From NCBI RefSeq assembly GCF_000308215.1, contig NZ_CAJE01000017.1, positions 1-64,000 on the forward strand: a stretch of 64,000 nt of DNA, written 5' to 3'. Below, one piece after another: positions 9,334 through 19,023 of the stretch. The notes under the pieces were generated by a model. That model ran no database searches. It saw only the letters and a program-made list of their open reading frames with translations, and was not told where the DNA came from. Source of the DNA: Methanomassiliicoccus luminyensis B10. Its GTDB lineage: Archaea > Thermoplasmatota > Thermoplasmata > Methanomassiliicoccales > Methanomassiliicoccaceae. The translations under genes were made by a program, and so were the position numbers. Position 1 is the first letter of the stretch. Every line of letters begins with the position of its first letter.

Positions 9334-11253
9334 ATGGGGTTTGATAGTCAAGCTGATAACTCGGATCTACGCTTGGGAACGGTTGTGCCCGGCGAGGAAT
9401 ATATTATGGCGGCAGACAGGCATAAGGGCGTAATGTCCAGAGGCGGTTCCGCACCCGAGCGCATCTCCCCTCGGCGCATCATCTTCGGCATGACCTCGGT
9501 CGCAGTGCTGTTCTTTCTTCTTTCAGCGAGCATGATCCCATCGGTGGACGGATTCGAAAGGCCGCCGCCGGTGACCAATGGAAGCGCGGGGGCCAATGTA
9601 ACCTATGACATCGATCTGAACTCCATGTGCATCACCTTTGAGGGCAGCGGCCCCATGTATGACTATGACGATCCCGATGTCCCGCCCAACGACCCCCGGG
9701 CCGGTGCTCCCCCGTGGTCCGAGCTCAACCTCAGGAGCGCGATCATAGAGAAAGGCGTGACGAGAGTGGGCGACAGCGCTCTCCGGTACAATCCGGATAT
9801 TGCGAGCGTAAGCCTCCCTGATGGACTTGAGTCGATAGGTACCAATGCATTCTCCGGCACTTCCATAACACTAATCGACCTGCCGGATACGCTCACCAGC
9901 ATAGGCACGCTGGCATTTTTCGGTACAAGGCTAACGGCCGTGACCGTTCCGGATTCCGTGGAGACGATAGGCGGCAGCGCCTTCGCCAAGAACGTTAACC
10001 TTGCCACCGTCGTCATCGGTGACGGGGTCCGCATCCTTTCCCAAGGCCTTGTGGCGGACACTCCTGTCCTGACATCGTTCACCATCGGAAAGAACGTCAC
10101 CGCGATCGAGAGATGGCTTACGAGCGGCTCCGGCCTCAAGGATCTGTGCATACCGGGGAAGGTGGCATGGATATCCCCGGAGGCCTTCTCAACAAGGTAC
10201 CTCGATTCCCTGGAACGTATCGATGTGGAACCCGGCAACGAATATTATTCCAGCTCGGACGGCATACTTTTCAACAATGACAAGAGCGAGATCGTCAGAT
10301 TCCTCCCCACCTCCGGGATTGCGGAGTACTATATACCGGACGGCGTGGAATCCATATCCCCTTTTGCGTTCTACATGTGCATCTCACTGGAAAGGGTCGT
10401 GCTTCCAGATTCGGTGGGATATATCGGTAAGAACGCCTTCGGACAGTGCACCGGAATGAAATATCTGTCCATATCCGACGGTGTTACCCAGATCGACAAG
10501 TCCGGTGTGGACACCGGAAGCGTGCTTGAATATCTGTATATCGGAAGCGGAATGAAGGCCGTTGACGGCACTATCGTTCCGTCCCTCGGTTCCGCGATCA
10601 ATATACACATCGGCGCCGGCGTCACACATCTGGATTATGAAACGATGAGGCAGAACCCCTACCTTAAGAGCATAACCGTCGATCTCAACAACCCTCATTT
10701 CGCGTCTGTTAACGGTGCACTCTACAACAACAACATCAAACAGCTGCTCGTCGTTCCTGGCGCTTTGACTGGCCATTTCATAATGCCCAACAGCGTCACG
10801 CATATAAGCGATAACTCGTTCAGATACTCTTCCTTGTCTTCCGTTACCCTGAGCAACGATCTTTCGGTTATAGGCAGGGGCGCGTTCGCGGGCACCTCCC
10901 TCACAAGCATAAAGATACCTCTTAGTGTGAAGATCATAGGTGATGATGCCTTTGCAGGCTGTTCCAATATGACAATGATCCACTTTGAAGGGGGGGCCCT
11001 CCCGACGATAGGCAGGAACGCCTTCGACACCGGGGGGTCCGAGGCCGTAAGGGTGTATTCGGCCATGACCCCCGGGTTCCTGGACAGATATTCTGGAGAT
11101 ACGGACCTAGCGTACTACGACTCCGAGGCATCATATGCCAGCATTGTCGACGAGATGGCCCGCAACACTGCCTATATACTTGTGGCCATTGTCATTCTGT
11201 CCGTATCCTTGGTAGGAATAGAGGTGGCGATCTCCAAAAAGAGCAGAAGGTGA
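9334..11253 (+). CDS. BspA-type leucine-rich-repeat surface protein
   Basis: Membrane-anchored cell-surface protein. Hydrophobic segments lie at about residues 50-68 (signal/anchor) and 612-632 (C-terminal anchor followed by SKKSRR). Between them are about 15 LRR_5 repeats of the form L-x2-I-x-IP-x-(S/G)-V-x2-IG-x2-AF-x-(G)-C/T, period about 23 residues. These are the Treponema pallidum/BspA-like repeats common in gut-associated microbes, where they are thought to mediate adhesion. ATG 9334 follows GGGG at 6 nt; ATG 9406 (after GAGG) would give a shorter n-region and is an alternative. Convergent with the next LRR gene, whose stop is 1 bp away. Confidence 0.88.
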   Translation: MGFDSQADNSDLRLGTVVPGEEYIMAADRHKGVMSRGGSAPERISPRRIIFGMTSVAVLFFLLSASMIPSVDGFERPPPVTNGSAGANVTYDIDLNSMCITFEGSGPMYDYDDPDVPPNDPRAGAPPWSELNLRSAIIEKGVTRVGDSALRYNPDIASVSLPDGLESIGTNAFSGTSITLIDLPDTLTSIGTLAFFGTRLTAVTVPDSVETIGGSAFAKNVNLATVVIGDGVRILSQGLVADTPVLTSFTIGKNVTAIERWLTSGSGLKDLCIPGKVAWISPEAFSTRYLDSLERIDVEPGNEYYSSSDGILFNNDKSEIVRFLPTSGIAEYYIPDGVESISPFAFYMCISLERVVLPDSVGYIGKNAFGQCTGMKYLSISDGVTQIDKSGVDTGSVLEYLYIGSGMKAVDGTIVPSLGSAINIHIGAGVTHLDYETMRQNPYLKSITVDLNNPHFASVNGALYNNNIKQLLVVPGALTGHFIMPNSVTHISDNSFRYSSLSSVTLSNDLSVIGRGAFAGTSLTSIKIPLSVKIIGDDAFAGCSNMTMIHFEGGALPTIGRNAFDTGGSEAVRVYSAMTPGFLDRYSGDTDLAYYDSEASYASIVDEMARNTAYILVAIVILSVSLVGIEVAISKKSRR

Positions 11254-11254
11254 T

Positions 11255-13165
11255 TCATCTTCTTCTGAGGCATACCGCCGTTGCCGCGAGCAATAGCGCT
11301 ATTGTTGCGATCGCCGCGATCATGATCGCGGAGGCCCCCTCTCCTTCCTGATCTTCCCATATGCGCGCCTCGTATTGCGATATGCTCTCCGCATCCTCCC
11401 ATGACGCAGAGTGTTCCTCATCATAGAATATGGTGAAATCCGGATGCGCTCCGCGGAACACGTGTACCCCGAATTCAGGAGGGGCTCCCTCGAAGTGCGC
11501 ATATCGCATTTCGCTGCATTCGTACATCGCCCGGTCTCCCACATACCTCACGCTCGAAGGTATCGTCACTTCCGCAAGCGACGTGAAGGAAAGAGCGCGG
11601 GGGCCTATCTCCGTGATCGTGGAAGGTATTGTTACTTTGCTGAATTTCGCACCCTGCATGGAGTTGTCGCCCAAGGCCGTCGTTCCGTCCGGTATCGTGT
11701 ATGACGAGAGCGCTTTTCCCGAAGGATAACATTTCAATTCCATGTCCTTGCTGAACAGAACTCCATCGATGGAAAGGAATTCCGTGTTGCGGCTGTCGAC
11801 CGTTATGTCCGTCAGCCGGGGACAGGACAGGAATGCATCCCTTCCGATGGTTCCGGTGCATTCCCCGATGCTCACGGTCATCACACCGGAACTTTTGAAC
11901 GCCCCATCCCCTATGGATACCGCGGAATCGAGCACCGCTTCCTCCAAGGCCACGCAGTTGTAGAATGCCCCGGACCCTATGCGTTCGACGCCCTGCATCG
12001 GGAAGGAGATCAGGGATGTGCATTCCGAGAACGCATTGCTCCCTATTTCGGTGACGCCTCCGTTGACAAGGTTCAGATCAGTCAGGCTGCTGTCGGATAG
12101 GAATGCGCTGTTCCCCACCGACCCGATCGTTCCGTATGCCGTGACGGTTCTGAGCGCATAACAGTTGTCGAAGGACCAATCCGGTATAGCGTCTATCCCC
12201 GAGCCGAGCGTCACGCTCTCAAGCTTGTAACACGCCCTGAACACGCCTTCTTTGTACGTTGTCACGGAATCCGGAACGGTCACGGCCGTGATCTCACAAT
12301 TCATTCTGAAGCTTTCAAAGCCCATATACTCCAGACCGGACGGAAGGGTCAGAACTTCGAGGGACGCTTCCGACCCGGCACTGGATGAAGGGATCTCCAT
12401 CCTGAACGCCTCGTCGTCTATGGCCAGAAGCGTGGAAGGAAGGGTAAGGGAGGATAGGTTCTTGCAGTACATGAACGCCCTTTCCTCTATCATCGACACC
12501 CCTTCGGCGATCGAGACTTCCGTGATGTTCCAATTGCCGTAGAACGCCCACGGTGCCACCGATCTCATCTCATATACAATTCCGTCCTTCGTGACGGATG
12601 CTGGTATCTCCACCCTGCTGCCGGACATCCAGCCGCACACGTGCGCCGTGTCGTTGACGATGTAATATTTCAGAGAACCGTCCGAATATTCTTCGGTCTG
12701 GGACTTTGAACCAGAATATCCGTCCCACGATCCCGAATGCGCGGACAGGTAGTGGGCCGCTGCGCTGCCGAGCGCGCCCTGCCCGATCTCCGGCATGGGC
12801 CCCATGAAATAGATGTCGTTCAACTGCATACATCCGCTGAATGCGTTCTTACCGATGACAGTTACCCGTTCTGGTATTATCACCGTCTTGAGATATGTAT
12901 TCCCGGAGAACGCGGAATCCCCTATCGAAGTCACCTGGTATCCTTCCATGGACGACTGTACGGTAAGGTTTTCCGCCGTGCCCGAGTAGGCGGTGATCTC
13001 CGACCAGTAACGCCCGTTCTGCAAGTGCGTCGTGTATTGGTAGGTGCTCTCGTCGAAGGTATTCCATTCGTCGAATGTGGGCTCGGCGGACGATCCCACC
13101 GGTTGAAGGGACAGGAGTGCTGTTGCAAGGAGCAATGCTGCAGCTAACACCGCCATCTTACGCAT
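11255..13165 (-). CDS. BspA-type leucine-rich-repeat surface protein, last gene of six-gene operon
   Basis: Starts with a clear signal peptide (residues 1-28, hydrophobic AVLAAALLLATALLSL, then SSA cleavage-like site), followed by LRR_5 repeats from about residue 78 to 590 with an interruption near residues 135-180, and a C-terminal membrane helix (about 610-630) ending CLRRR. It is therefore exported and held by its C-terminus. Its ATG overlaps the stop of the preceding membrane-anchored protein by 8 nt, so translation is coupled. Context (ABC-2 exporter, a second LRR protein, two unknown membrane-attached proteins) suggests it belongs to a dedicated surface complex. Confidence 0.88.
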   Translation of the reverse strand: MRKMAVLAAALLLATALLSLQPVGSSAEPTFDEWNTFDESTYQYTTHLQNGRYWSEITAYSGTAENLTVQSSMEGYQVTSIGDSAFSGNTYLKTVIIPERVTVIGKNAFSGCMQLNDIYFMGPMPEIGQGALGSAAAHYLSAHSGSWDGYSGSKSQTEEYSDGSLKYYIVNDTAHVCGWMSGSRVEIPASVTKDGIVYEMRSVAPWAFYGNWNITEVSIAEGVSMIEERAFMYCKNLSSLTLPSTLLAIDDEAFRMEIPSSSAGSEASLEVLTLPSGLEYMGFESFRMNCEITAVTVPDSVTTYKEGVFRACYKLESVTLGSGIDAIPDWSFDNCYALRTVTAYGTIGSVGNSAFLSDSSLTDLNLVNGGVTEIGSNAFSECTSLISFPMQGVERIGSGAFYNCVALEEAVLDSAVSIGDGAFKSSGVMTVSIGECTGTIGRDAFLSCPRLTDITVDSRNTEFLSIDGVLFSKDMELKCYPSGKALSSYTIPDGTTALGDNSMQGAKFSKVTIPSTITEIGPRALSFTSLAEVTIPSSVRYVGDRAMYECSEMRYAHFEGAPPEFGVHVFRGAHPDFTIFYDEEHSASWEDAESISQYEARIWEDQEGEGASAIMIAAIATIALLLAATAVCLRRR

Positions 13166-13985
13166 TTTCTTTTTCGTCCCCCTGCAACGGATCCCCTTCC
13201 TGCGCCAGGGGCTTCGACCATCTGGGTTTTACGAAGGACATTGCCAGCAGCGTCGCCACGGCCGCGACCATGATGATCGAGAGGATCGCGATCCATGTGC
13301 TGCCTGAACTCTCGAATCCTTCGATGCTGTAGTAGACGGTTGCGTTTATGGTGTTCGTTGAATCGTTCACGAACCACAGCGGGTACACGCCGTTCTCTTC
13401 AATGTCCACCGTCACCTCGTACGTCCCTGTCTCTGCATCGTACTTTGCCAGCCTGGCTATGTTCTCTCCATCGAAGTATGCTGTCATCTTCGCCGGCTTG
13501 GTCGACCATTTGATAATCGCCGTCGAGCCCTTCATGAAGAAATGCTGTATGCTATCCACACCCACGAATTTCTCGAACGTCAGCTGAAGGTATCCCTCAA
13601 ATAACGTCCCGGAGAAATTATAGAATTCGAGTATCACCTCGTATCCGTTGGCATAGGTTTCCGAACTGAAGAAATACGCTGCCACTCGGTCCCCTTTCTG
13701 TATGACGGCGAAGTCGTGGGCCGGCAGGAACACCGACGTCTCCCCGTTCACGTACCTGAGGAACTCCTTGTGGTTGTCTGAACCCACTATGAAGAAGTAG
13801 TAGGAGTTCTCTTCATATGAGGGAAGTGTGCCCAAACTTATGAACTCTGAACAGTAGACATTCTTCACGTTCATCTGTTTCTGGTTCTGTACGTCCGTCG
13901 CTCCCTCCGAATAAGGTGAGAAGCATACCGTCAGCATCGTTAGCGTCATTATCACTGCTAGCGCCGGCACGGTTCTTTTCATCAT
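13158..13985 (-). CDS. Membrane-anchored extracellular protein of unknown family
   Basis: 275 aa: signal peptide at residues 1-29, an extracellular beta-rich domain of about 200 residues (many Tyr, Phe, Thr and Gly), and a C-terminal membrane helix (about 232-252) with a charged 23-residue cytoplasmic tail. No known catalytic motif. The middle section (YFDGENIARL...VTVDIEENGVYPLWFVN) looks like an immunoglobulin-type or accessory sandwich fold, which is a guess. The start overlaps the permease stop by 4 nt (ATGA) and the end overlaps the LRR gene, making it an obligate part of the operon. It may be an exporter-associated subunit. Confidence 0.75.
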   Translation of the reverse strand: MMKRTVPALAVIMTLTMLTVCFSPYSEGATDVQNQKQMNVKNVYCSEFISLGTLPSYEENSYYFFIVGSDNHKEFLRYVNGETSVFLPAHDFAVIQKGDRVAAYFFSSETYANGYEVILEFYNFSGTLFEGYLQLTFEKFVGVDSIQHFFMKGSTAIIKWSTKPAKMTAYFDGENIARLAKYDAETGTYEVTVDIEENGVYPLWFVNDSTNTINATVYYSIEGFESSGSTWIAILSIIMVAAVATLLAMSFVKPRWSKPLAQEGDPLQGDEKENA

Positions 13986-14902
13986 ATCTCCCTACTCCTT
14001 GTCTTGGACATCCCTATCAGAAGGAACAATACGCCGCAAATAAGACTGGCCGTTGCCGCAAGCGGGACAGATGCGGTCATTTGGACATCGATATTGGTAA
14101 GCAACAACGATACGGACAGCGTCTGGTCGGACCCCAGAGACGCAAGTGCGAGGTCCCCGGCGAAGCTCGGCACGTATCCCACGAGATCCCCGAACCCCCC
14201 TGCGTCCGCCATTATCAGAGTGAATGCGGGTATCATGATGAATATCAGTACGAAGGGGAACATCGTGGAACCGTGGGACATGAATGCACTAAGCCCGTAT
14301 GCGATGCTGCAGAATGCGAAACTCCCCGCAATGCTCAGAAGCATCGCCTCCCCTATGGCCGCCGAACTCACGGAATCGTATCCTGCAAACGTGGCCATCA
14401 ATATGGACACCGCGAACGCCGACAGGATCGTTGCCAATACCAATGCGTATCCCGCGAGGAACTTGCCCAGATAGAATGTCATCCTGGACTGCGGCAACGG
14501 GAAGTTCAGATACGCCGTGCGGTACCTGAACTCAGAGGGCAACATGGACCCGCATATCATACATGAGATCAGGGCCATCATCACCGGCAGCAAACCCAGG
14601 CATATGGCGACGTATGTCTCTCCCGTATCGCCGATCTCCTCGCGGATGGGATTGATTATGGCGCTGTCAAGTACGCCGGAATATATCAAGACGGGGATAA
14701 GGGCCACGAATACGATCATCAGGATCGGCAGATAGCTCTTTGTGAAGAGCTTCATCTGGCTCAGGAAGACGGTCCAAAGTTGCCCTGCCTTGTTGGTTAA
14801 TTCATATTTCTCGTCTCTTTGCTTGTTCGCTCCATAATTGTCATACACATTCTCTTCCATTCGGCCGAACATGTCGGACATGTTAATTCCGGGCAGCTTC
14901 AT
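13982..14902 (-). CDS. ABC-2 type transporter permease
   Basis: Integral membrane protein with about six hydrophobic helices: residues 55-75, 100-125, 148-178, 185-205, 215-235 and 282-302 counting from ATG 14902. The N-terminal 45 residues are cytoplasmic. The frame is open upstream, but ATG 14902 overlaps the ATPase stop by 4 nt (ATGA), which fixes the start. Together with the ATPase at 14899-15861 it forms an ABC-2 exporter. Sitting between genes for secreted or anchored proteins, it may move a lipid or modify or assemble the surface proteins; the LRR proteins themselves carry Sec signals. Confidence 0.88.
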   Translation of the reverse strand: MKLPGINMSDMFGRMEENVYDNYGANKQRDEKYELTNKAGQLWTVFLSQMKLFTKSYLPILMIVFVALIPVLIYSGVLDSAIINPIREEIGDTGETYVAICLGLLPVMMALISCMICGSMLPSEFRYRTAYLNFPLPQSRMTFYLGKFLAGYALVLATILSAFAVSILMATFAGYDSVSSAAIGEAMLLSIAGSFAFCSIAYGLSAFMSHGSTMFPFVLIFIMIPAFTLIMADAGGFGDLVGYVPSFAGDLALASLGSDQTLSVSLLLTNIDVQMTASVPLAATASLICGVLFLLIGMSKTRSREI

Positions 14903-15861
14903 TCGACGTTTACCTCCCCTTCGGTCAGTTCCATATACAGCTGCTCTATATCCAACCCCTTCTCGTTCATTGCCATCAGCCTCAGGCCATGTTCCTGAAC
15001 GATGTCGACCACCCTGGACTGATCGTCGGTGGAGCCGCAAAAATCAAGCCTTACCTCATAATCCCCCATGAGGTTCACGGACCTGACCCCCGTGCTTGCG
15101 GATATGTCTTTTATAAATGTCTGTGTCATCGGTTTTACGGTGCGTACACTTAGCTCCACCCTTCCCTTGGACCTGTCCACATAATCTTTGATGAGCTTGT
15201 TGACATCACCGGAAGCTATCAGCTTCCCGTTCCTGATCATGCTGACAGATCCGCACATCTCTGACACTTCCTTCAGCATGTGCGTGCTTATGAGCATCGC
15301 GCGGTCCCTTCTCTTAAGTTCGGAAAGGACCGCACGCATCTCGATCATCCCTCGGGGGTCCAGACCGGAGGTGGGTTCATCGAGTATCAATATGCTGGGG
15401 TTGGAGATCATGGATTGGGCTAGCACGGTCCTCTGCCTCATCCCCTTGGAGAATTTGCTCAGAGGTTTGTCGCGCCATTCCCACATCTTCACCTCTTCCA
15501 GCACATCCCTGGACCTTATGGCGATCTCCCGCTCATTGAGCCCATAGATCCTTCCAACATACTGCAACGCCTCGGAAGGCGTGAATGACGCATAGAACTC
15601 TGGTGTCTCGATGACACACCCCACTTCCGAAAGCGCGGTGCGATGGTCGGATATATCCTGACCGTTTATCATCACTGTGCCTTGCGTGGGCCATATTAGG
15701 CCAGTGATCATCTTCAGCGTCGTGCTCTTTCCCGAGCCGTTCGGACCGAGCAGACCCATGAACTCTCCTCTGCGCACATTCATGCTCAGATCGTCCACCG
15801 CCGTAAACGACCCGAACCTCTTGACCAGCCCACGTGCCTCTATAGCGCATCCTTCGTCCAT
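14899..15861 (-). CDS. ABC-2 type transporter ATP-binding protein
   Basis: 320 aa ATPase with Walker A GPNGSGKST (about residue 39), Q-loop, signature FSKGMRQR in place of LSGGQ (usual for ABC-2 drug/polysaccharide types), Walker B ILILDEPTSGLD, and switch His in STHML. The last 90 residues form the typical accessory domain of the CcmA family. ATG 15861 is preceded by GAGGTG at 6 nt spacing, and that Shine-Dalgarno overlaps the stop of the upstream gene. Partner permease overlaps by 4 nt. Confidence 0.93.
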   Translation of the reverse strand: MDEGCAIEARGLVKRFGSFTAVDDLSMNVRRGEFMGLLGPNGSGKSTTLKMITGLIWPTQGTVMINGQDISDHRTALSEVGCVIETPEFYASFTPSEALQYVGRIYGLNEREIAIRSRDVLEEVKMWEWRDKPLSKFSKGMRQRTVLAQSMISNPSILILDEPTSGLDPRGMIEMRAVLSELKRRDRAMLISTHMLKEVSEMCGSVSMIRNGKLIASGDVNKLIKDYVDRSKGRVELSVRTVKPMTQTFIKDISASTGVRSVNLMGDYEVRLDFCGSTDDQSRVVDIVQEHGLRLMAMNEKGLDIEQLYMELTEGEVNVE

Positions 15862-15870
15862 CCGAACACC

Positions 15871-16818
15871 TCACAGGCCCCAGTTCATATCATCAGGAGT
15901 CTGCCACGGGGTCGGAGGGTTGCCTCCGGCCGACTTGGACCCGTGACCTATTCCGATGTACATGTCCGAAGTTATCGACAGCTCCGAGAGATTGCATGAT
16001 TCCCACGCAGTCCCGTTCCACATAAGGGAATGGAGTTGCGACCCTACGTTGCCGATCCTGTTTATCGTGCCGCTGGCATCGTTGTATCCTATCATCACAT
16101 TGTTGCCGAACGCCCTTTTGCACGCATCCCTGAACGCATCGGCCATTGTTCCCCCGTATCCCGTCACCCAGTATCCGTCAGCCACGAATCTGTCCGTCTG
16201 TGAAGAATACGGTTGCGATTTGACGGCCGGAGGGTCATTGTTGTAGTTGTCGTAGAAATAGAATTTAACGCCGGTGCCGGTCCCCGGTTCCTTGGACTCC
16301 CCGAAATACCACTGTATGTCATCAGGGGTCTGCCACGGGGCCGGAGGGTTGCCTCCGCTACCCCCGGACCATCTCCCATGACCTATGGCCATGTACTTTA
16401 CTTTGTACGTCTCCGTACTTCCGAGCCATATATCCGAGGTCCACTTTCCTCCTGCCCACCCTATGTGTGCATAATTGCCATCCGTCGTGTTGGCCCACCC
16501 ACCCAGACCGTCGCCGGTCATGACGACATCGATGCCTGCCCGTTCACATGCATCCTTGAAGCATTCTGTCTTGGTGTCGCCGTATCCTTTGACCCAGAAT
16601 CCGTTGGCCAGATGTGTGTTTTCAGCGAGCAGCCCCGACTTTTGGTCATATTCGTAGTTGTCGTAGAAGAAGAAACTGATGTAGCCGCCCTCAGTTTCGC
16701 CTTTCCCAACGTTTTCCCCCTCGCCGCCATCGTCACTGAGATACACATAGGCCAGCGACGAGGCCGCTATCACCACGACCGCCAGAATCGCGAAGAGCTT
16801 TGAAGTGTTAGCATTCAT
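15871..16818 (-). CDS. Secreted protein with two tandem copies of an unknown domain
   Basis: 315 aa. An N-terminal signal anchor (residues 5-25) is followed by a Gly/Glu linker and two homologous domains of about 115 residues. Each domain has F(F/Y)FYDNY at its start, a W-V-(K/T)-GYG-x-T-x2-(A/C)-F-(K/R)-DAC block, a VM segment, and ends with IGHG-x-(S/W)-(G/A)GNPP-(A/T)-PWQTPDD. The repetition is also visible at DNA level. I know no family with this signature. GGAGGAG lies 9 nt before ATG 16818, so the longer open frame back to 17070 is not used. It is second in the six-gene operon, 35 bp behind the LRR gene. Confidence 0.82.
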   Translation of the reverse strand: MNANTSKLFAILAVVVIAASSLAYVYLSDDGGEGENVGKGETEGGYISFFFYDNYEYDQKSGLLAENTHLANGFWVKGYGDTKTECFKDACERAGIDVVMTGDGLGGWANTTDGNYAHIGWAGGKWTSDIWLGSTETYKVKYMAIGHGRWSGGSGGNPPAPWQTPDDIQWYFGESKEPGTGTGVKFYFYDNYNNDPPAVKSQPYSSQTDRFVADGYWVTGYGGTMADAFRDACKRAFGNNVMIGYNDASGTINRIGNVGSQLHSLMWNGTAWESCNLSELSITSDMYIGIGHGSKSAGGNPPTPWQTPDDMNWGL

Positions 16819-16853
16819 TTTGATCATCTCCTCCCATTTGTTCGGATGTCGTA

Positions 16854-18875
16854 TTATCCTCTCCGTTTTGACATTAAACGCTCCGCTACGATAAGGGCCG
16901 CGGAGAACAGCACTATCCCGATCGCCAAGAGGGTAGTGTTCCCTCTGACCTCTTCCAGCAGACCCACCGGCCTGACCTCTGAGTCGTAATATGACAACGT
17001 TGTGAACTTCCCGGCATAACGGTCCATGAAGCCTGCCGGGAAGACGGAATACACTCTCAGACTGCCCCACTTATCCACATCGCCAAGGTAGAACGAGTTA
17101 TACCCCATGCTGGGCGGTTGACTCCCTTCGAAGAACACCATCTTCAAATTCACGCAACCGGAGAAGGCCTCGCTTCCGATGGATGCGACCTTCTTTGGTA
17201 TCTTTATCGATGTGATGTACTTGTTGCCATAGAACGCCCCGCTGCCTATGCCCTTCAGGTTCTCGCTCATGACCACCTCCGATATCGAGGTGTATTGGAA
17301 GACCCCACCCCGGATATACTCGATCGTGTTGGGCATAACATACTGTCCCGATTTCCCGGCGGGGATGAGAACGATGTCCCGCATGTTCTTCGTGTATACT
17401 ATGTTCCCCACGGAAGTCAGCTGAGTGTTTTCGGGGTCCACGTTGACCTCCCTCAGCTTTCCGTAAGCGAAGAGTTCCGTGCTTATCGAGACAACTCCTG
17501 TGCCCAGGTCCAGAACCTCCAGGTTCCTGTCCAACATGTTGTCTGTTATCGCCGTTATTCCATTACCGATCTTCACATATTTCGCGGAAATGCCCTTCTC
17601 CTCTATGCTCTTGACACTGTTCGGAACTGTGACAGAGTCCAAGCAGATGGCCATCTTTCCTATTGACAGGACCGTATTGGATATCACAAGTTCCTGAAGG
17701 TTCGTGTCCCAGAAGACAAGGTCCCCTATGCTGATGACATACCTTGGCACCTCATACACGGGATCCATCCTTCCGGGAGGATATGCAACGAGCTCTACCA
17801 TTCCCTTTGTAAACAGAACACCTTCGTAACTCTCAAAGAACTGGTTCCCTTCATCGACATAGATATTAAGAAGGGACGAACCCGTGAAGGCCGTTGTAAC
17901 GGTATCCCATTCAGTGAAAAAATAAGCGAAGTTCTTAGGCAGGGTTATCGATTTCAGAGACGTCGTTCTGGGAAAGACATCCGTATCCATTCCCGTGACG
18001 CCATCGCCGAACGTTACATCGGTCAGCGCCGTACAGCCCCCAAAAAGACCGGTGTTTATCATCGACACTCCGTCCCCGATCACGGCCTTTTCCAAACCGG
18101 TGCATCCGCTGAACACACTGCTTCCGAGGGAAACGACGCTGTTCGGCACCGTTATTGTCCTCATGGTAGTTCCGGAGAACGCTCCGTTCTCTATTCTATT
18201 GACGCCTTCTTCTATGTTCAACGTTTCAAGAGTTGATATGCCGCTGAATGCACCAGCGCCTATGATGTTTACATTTGACGGTATCGTCAGTGATACCAGT
18301 TTGGTCCCGCTGAATGCTCCTGAACCTATCGTGGTAACGTTGGACGGTATCTCCAGCACATTAAGCGCTGTTCCGCTGAATGCGTTGGAACCGATCGTCG
18401 TCATTTTGGGAGGTAGGATAATAGAGGTCAGCATGGTCATGCTGAATGCGCTGTTGCCTATCGAAACGATACTGTCAGGAAGATCTATCGACATTATGGA
18501 TGTGCCCGAGAACGCGGACTCCCCGATTGTCAGCAGCCCATCCGGCAGAGTCACCGTTTTTATCTCCGGATTATATGCGAAGATGTTGCCCCCCAGGCCC
18601 GTTATGCCTGTCTCGACCGTTACTGTCTCGACAGACAGGTCCCTCCATCCCGGAAGCCCGTAGGCGCCTCCCTGCTTGAAGTCATATGTGCTTCCTTCGC
18701 CTTTTATCGTAAGTGTTTTGGTATCGCTTTCATACGCCCATGTCGCCTTTTGTCCAGCCCTGCCGGAATCGGTGACTTCTGCGGCCACGTCACCAGAGGC
18801 GAAGGATGTGTTCAATGAGATGAGGGCCGCAAATAATACGGCTGCCACCACGATGAACATCTTTTCCTTTCCCAC
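16854..18875 (-). CDS. BspA-type leucine-rich-repeat surface protein, first gene of six-gene operon
   Basis: About 673 aa. Signal peptide (KEKMFIVVAAVLFAALISL), a short beta-rich N-domain with TWAYESDTKTLTIKGEG (a sequence style shared with the giant protein at 20365), some 18 LRR_5 repeats, a C-terminal membrane helix near residues 645-663 and a KRRG tail. I place the start at GTG 18875 because AGAGGT sits 6 nt upstream; ATG 18860 is the alternative. The frame extends to 18947 without support. It heads an operon of six genes with gaps of at most 35 bp. A TATA box and a duplicated motif upstream suggest regulation. Confidence 0.88.
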   Translation of the reverse strand: MGKEKMFIVVAAVLFAALISLNTSFASGDVAAEVTDSGRAGQKATWAYESDTKTLTIKGEGSTYDFKQGGAYGLPGWRDLSVETVTVETGITGLGGNIFAYNPEIKTVTLPDGLLTIGESAFSGTSIMSIDLPDSIVSIGNSAFSMTMLTSIILPPKMTTIGSNAFSGTALNVLEIPSNVTTIGSGAFSGTKLVSLTIPSNVNIIGAGAFSGISTLETLNIEEGVNRIENGAFSGTTMRTITVPNSVVSLGSSVFSGCTGLEKAVIGDGVSMINTGLFGGCTALTDVTFGDGVTGMDTDVFPRTTSLKSITLPKNFAYFFTEWDTVTTAFTGSSLLNIYVDEGNQFFESYEGVLFTKGMVELVAYPPGRMDPVYEVPRYVISIGDLVFWDTNLQELVISNTVLSIGKMAICLDSVTVPNSVKSIEEKGISAKYVKIGNGITAITDNMLDRNLEVLDLGTGVVSISTELFAYGKLREVNVDPENTQLTSVGNIVYTKNMRDIVLIPAGKSGQYVMPNTIEYIRGGVFQYTSISEVVMSENLKGIGSGAFYGNKYITSIKIPKKVASIGSEAFSGCVNLKMVFFEGSQPPSMGYNSFYLGDVDKWGSLRVYSVFPAGFMDRYAGKFTTLSYYDSEVRPVGLLEEVRGNTTLLAIGIVLFSAALIVAERLMSKRRG

Positions 18876-18952
18876 GTGCCTACCTCTTATTTCTGTTTTG
18901 CCAACCGCGATGATGAGAAGGAACAATCGCACACCATGGGCGGCCATTTAAG

Positions 18953-19023
18953 TTGGATGTATGCTCCCAGATATACTGTTAATTGGATGTATTCTCCCAA
19001 ATACATTGTAACTATTTATATTT
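18953..19023 (-). promoter_or_regulatory. Promoter with duplicated operator-like motif
   Basis: In the gene's direction: TATAAATA (19013-19020), then 14 bp, then GGGAGAATACATCCAA (18983-18998), then 14 bp, then GGGAGCATACATCCAA (18953-18968). The two copies are 30 bp apart. The same motif follows the TATA box of the giant LRR gene at 20279-20291. The expected start site falls on or near the first copy. Confidence 0.65.
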
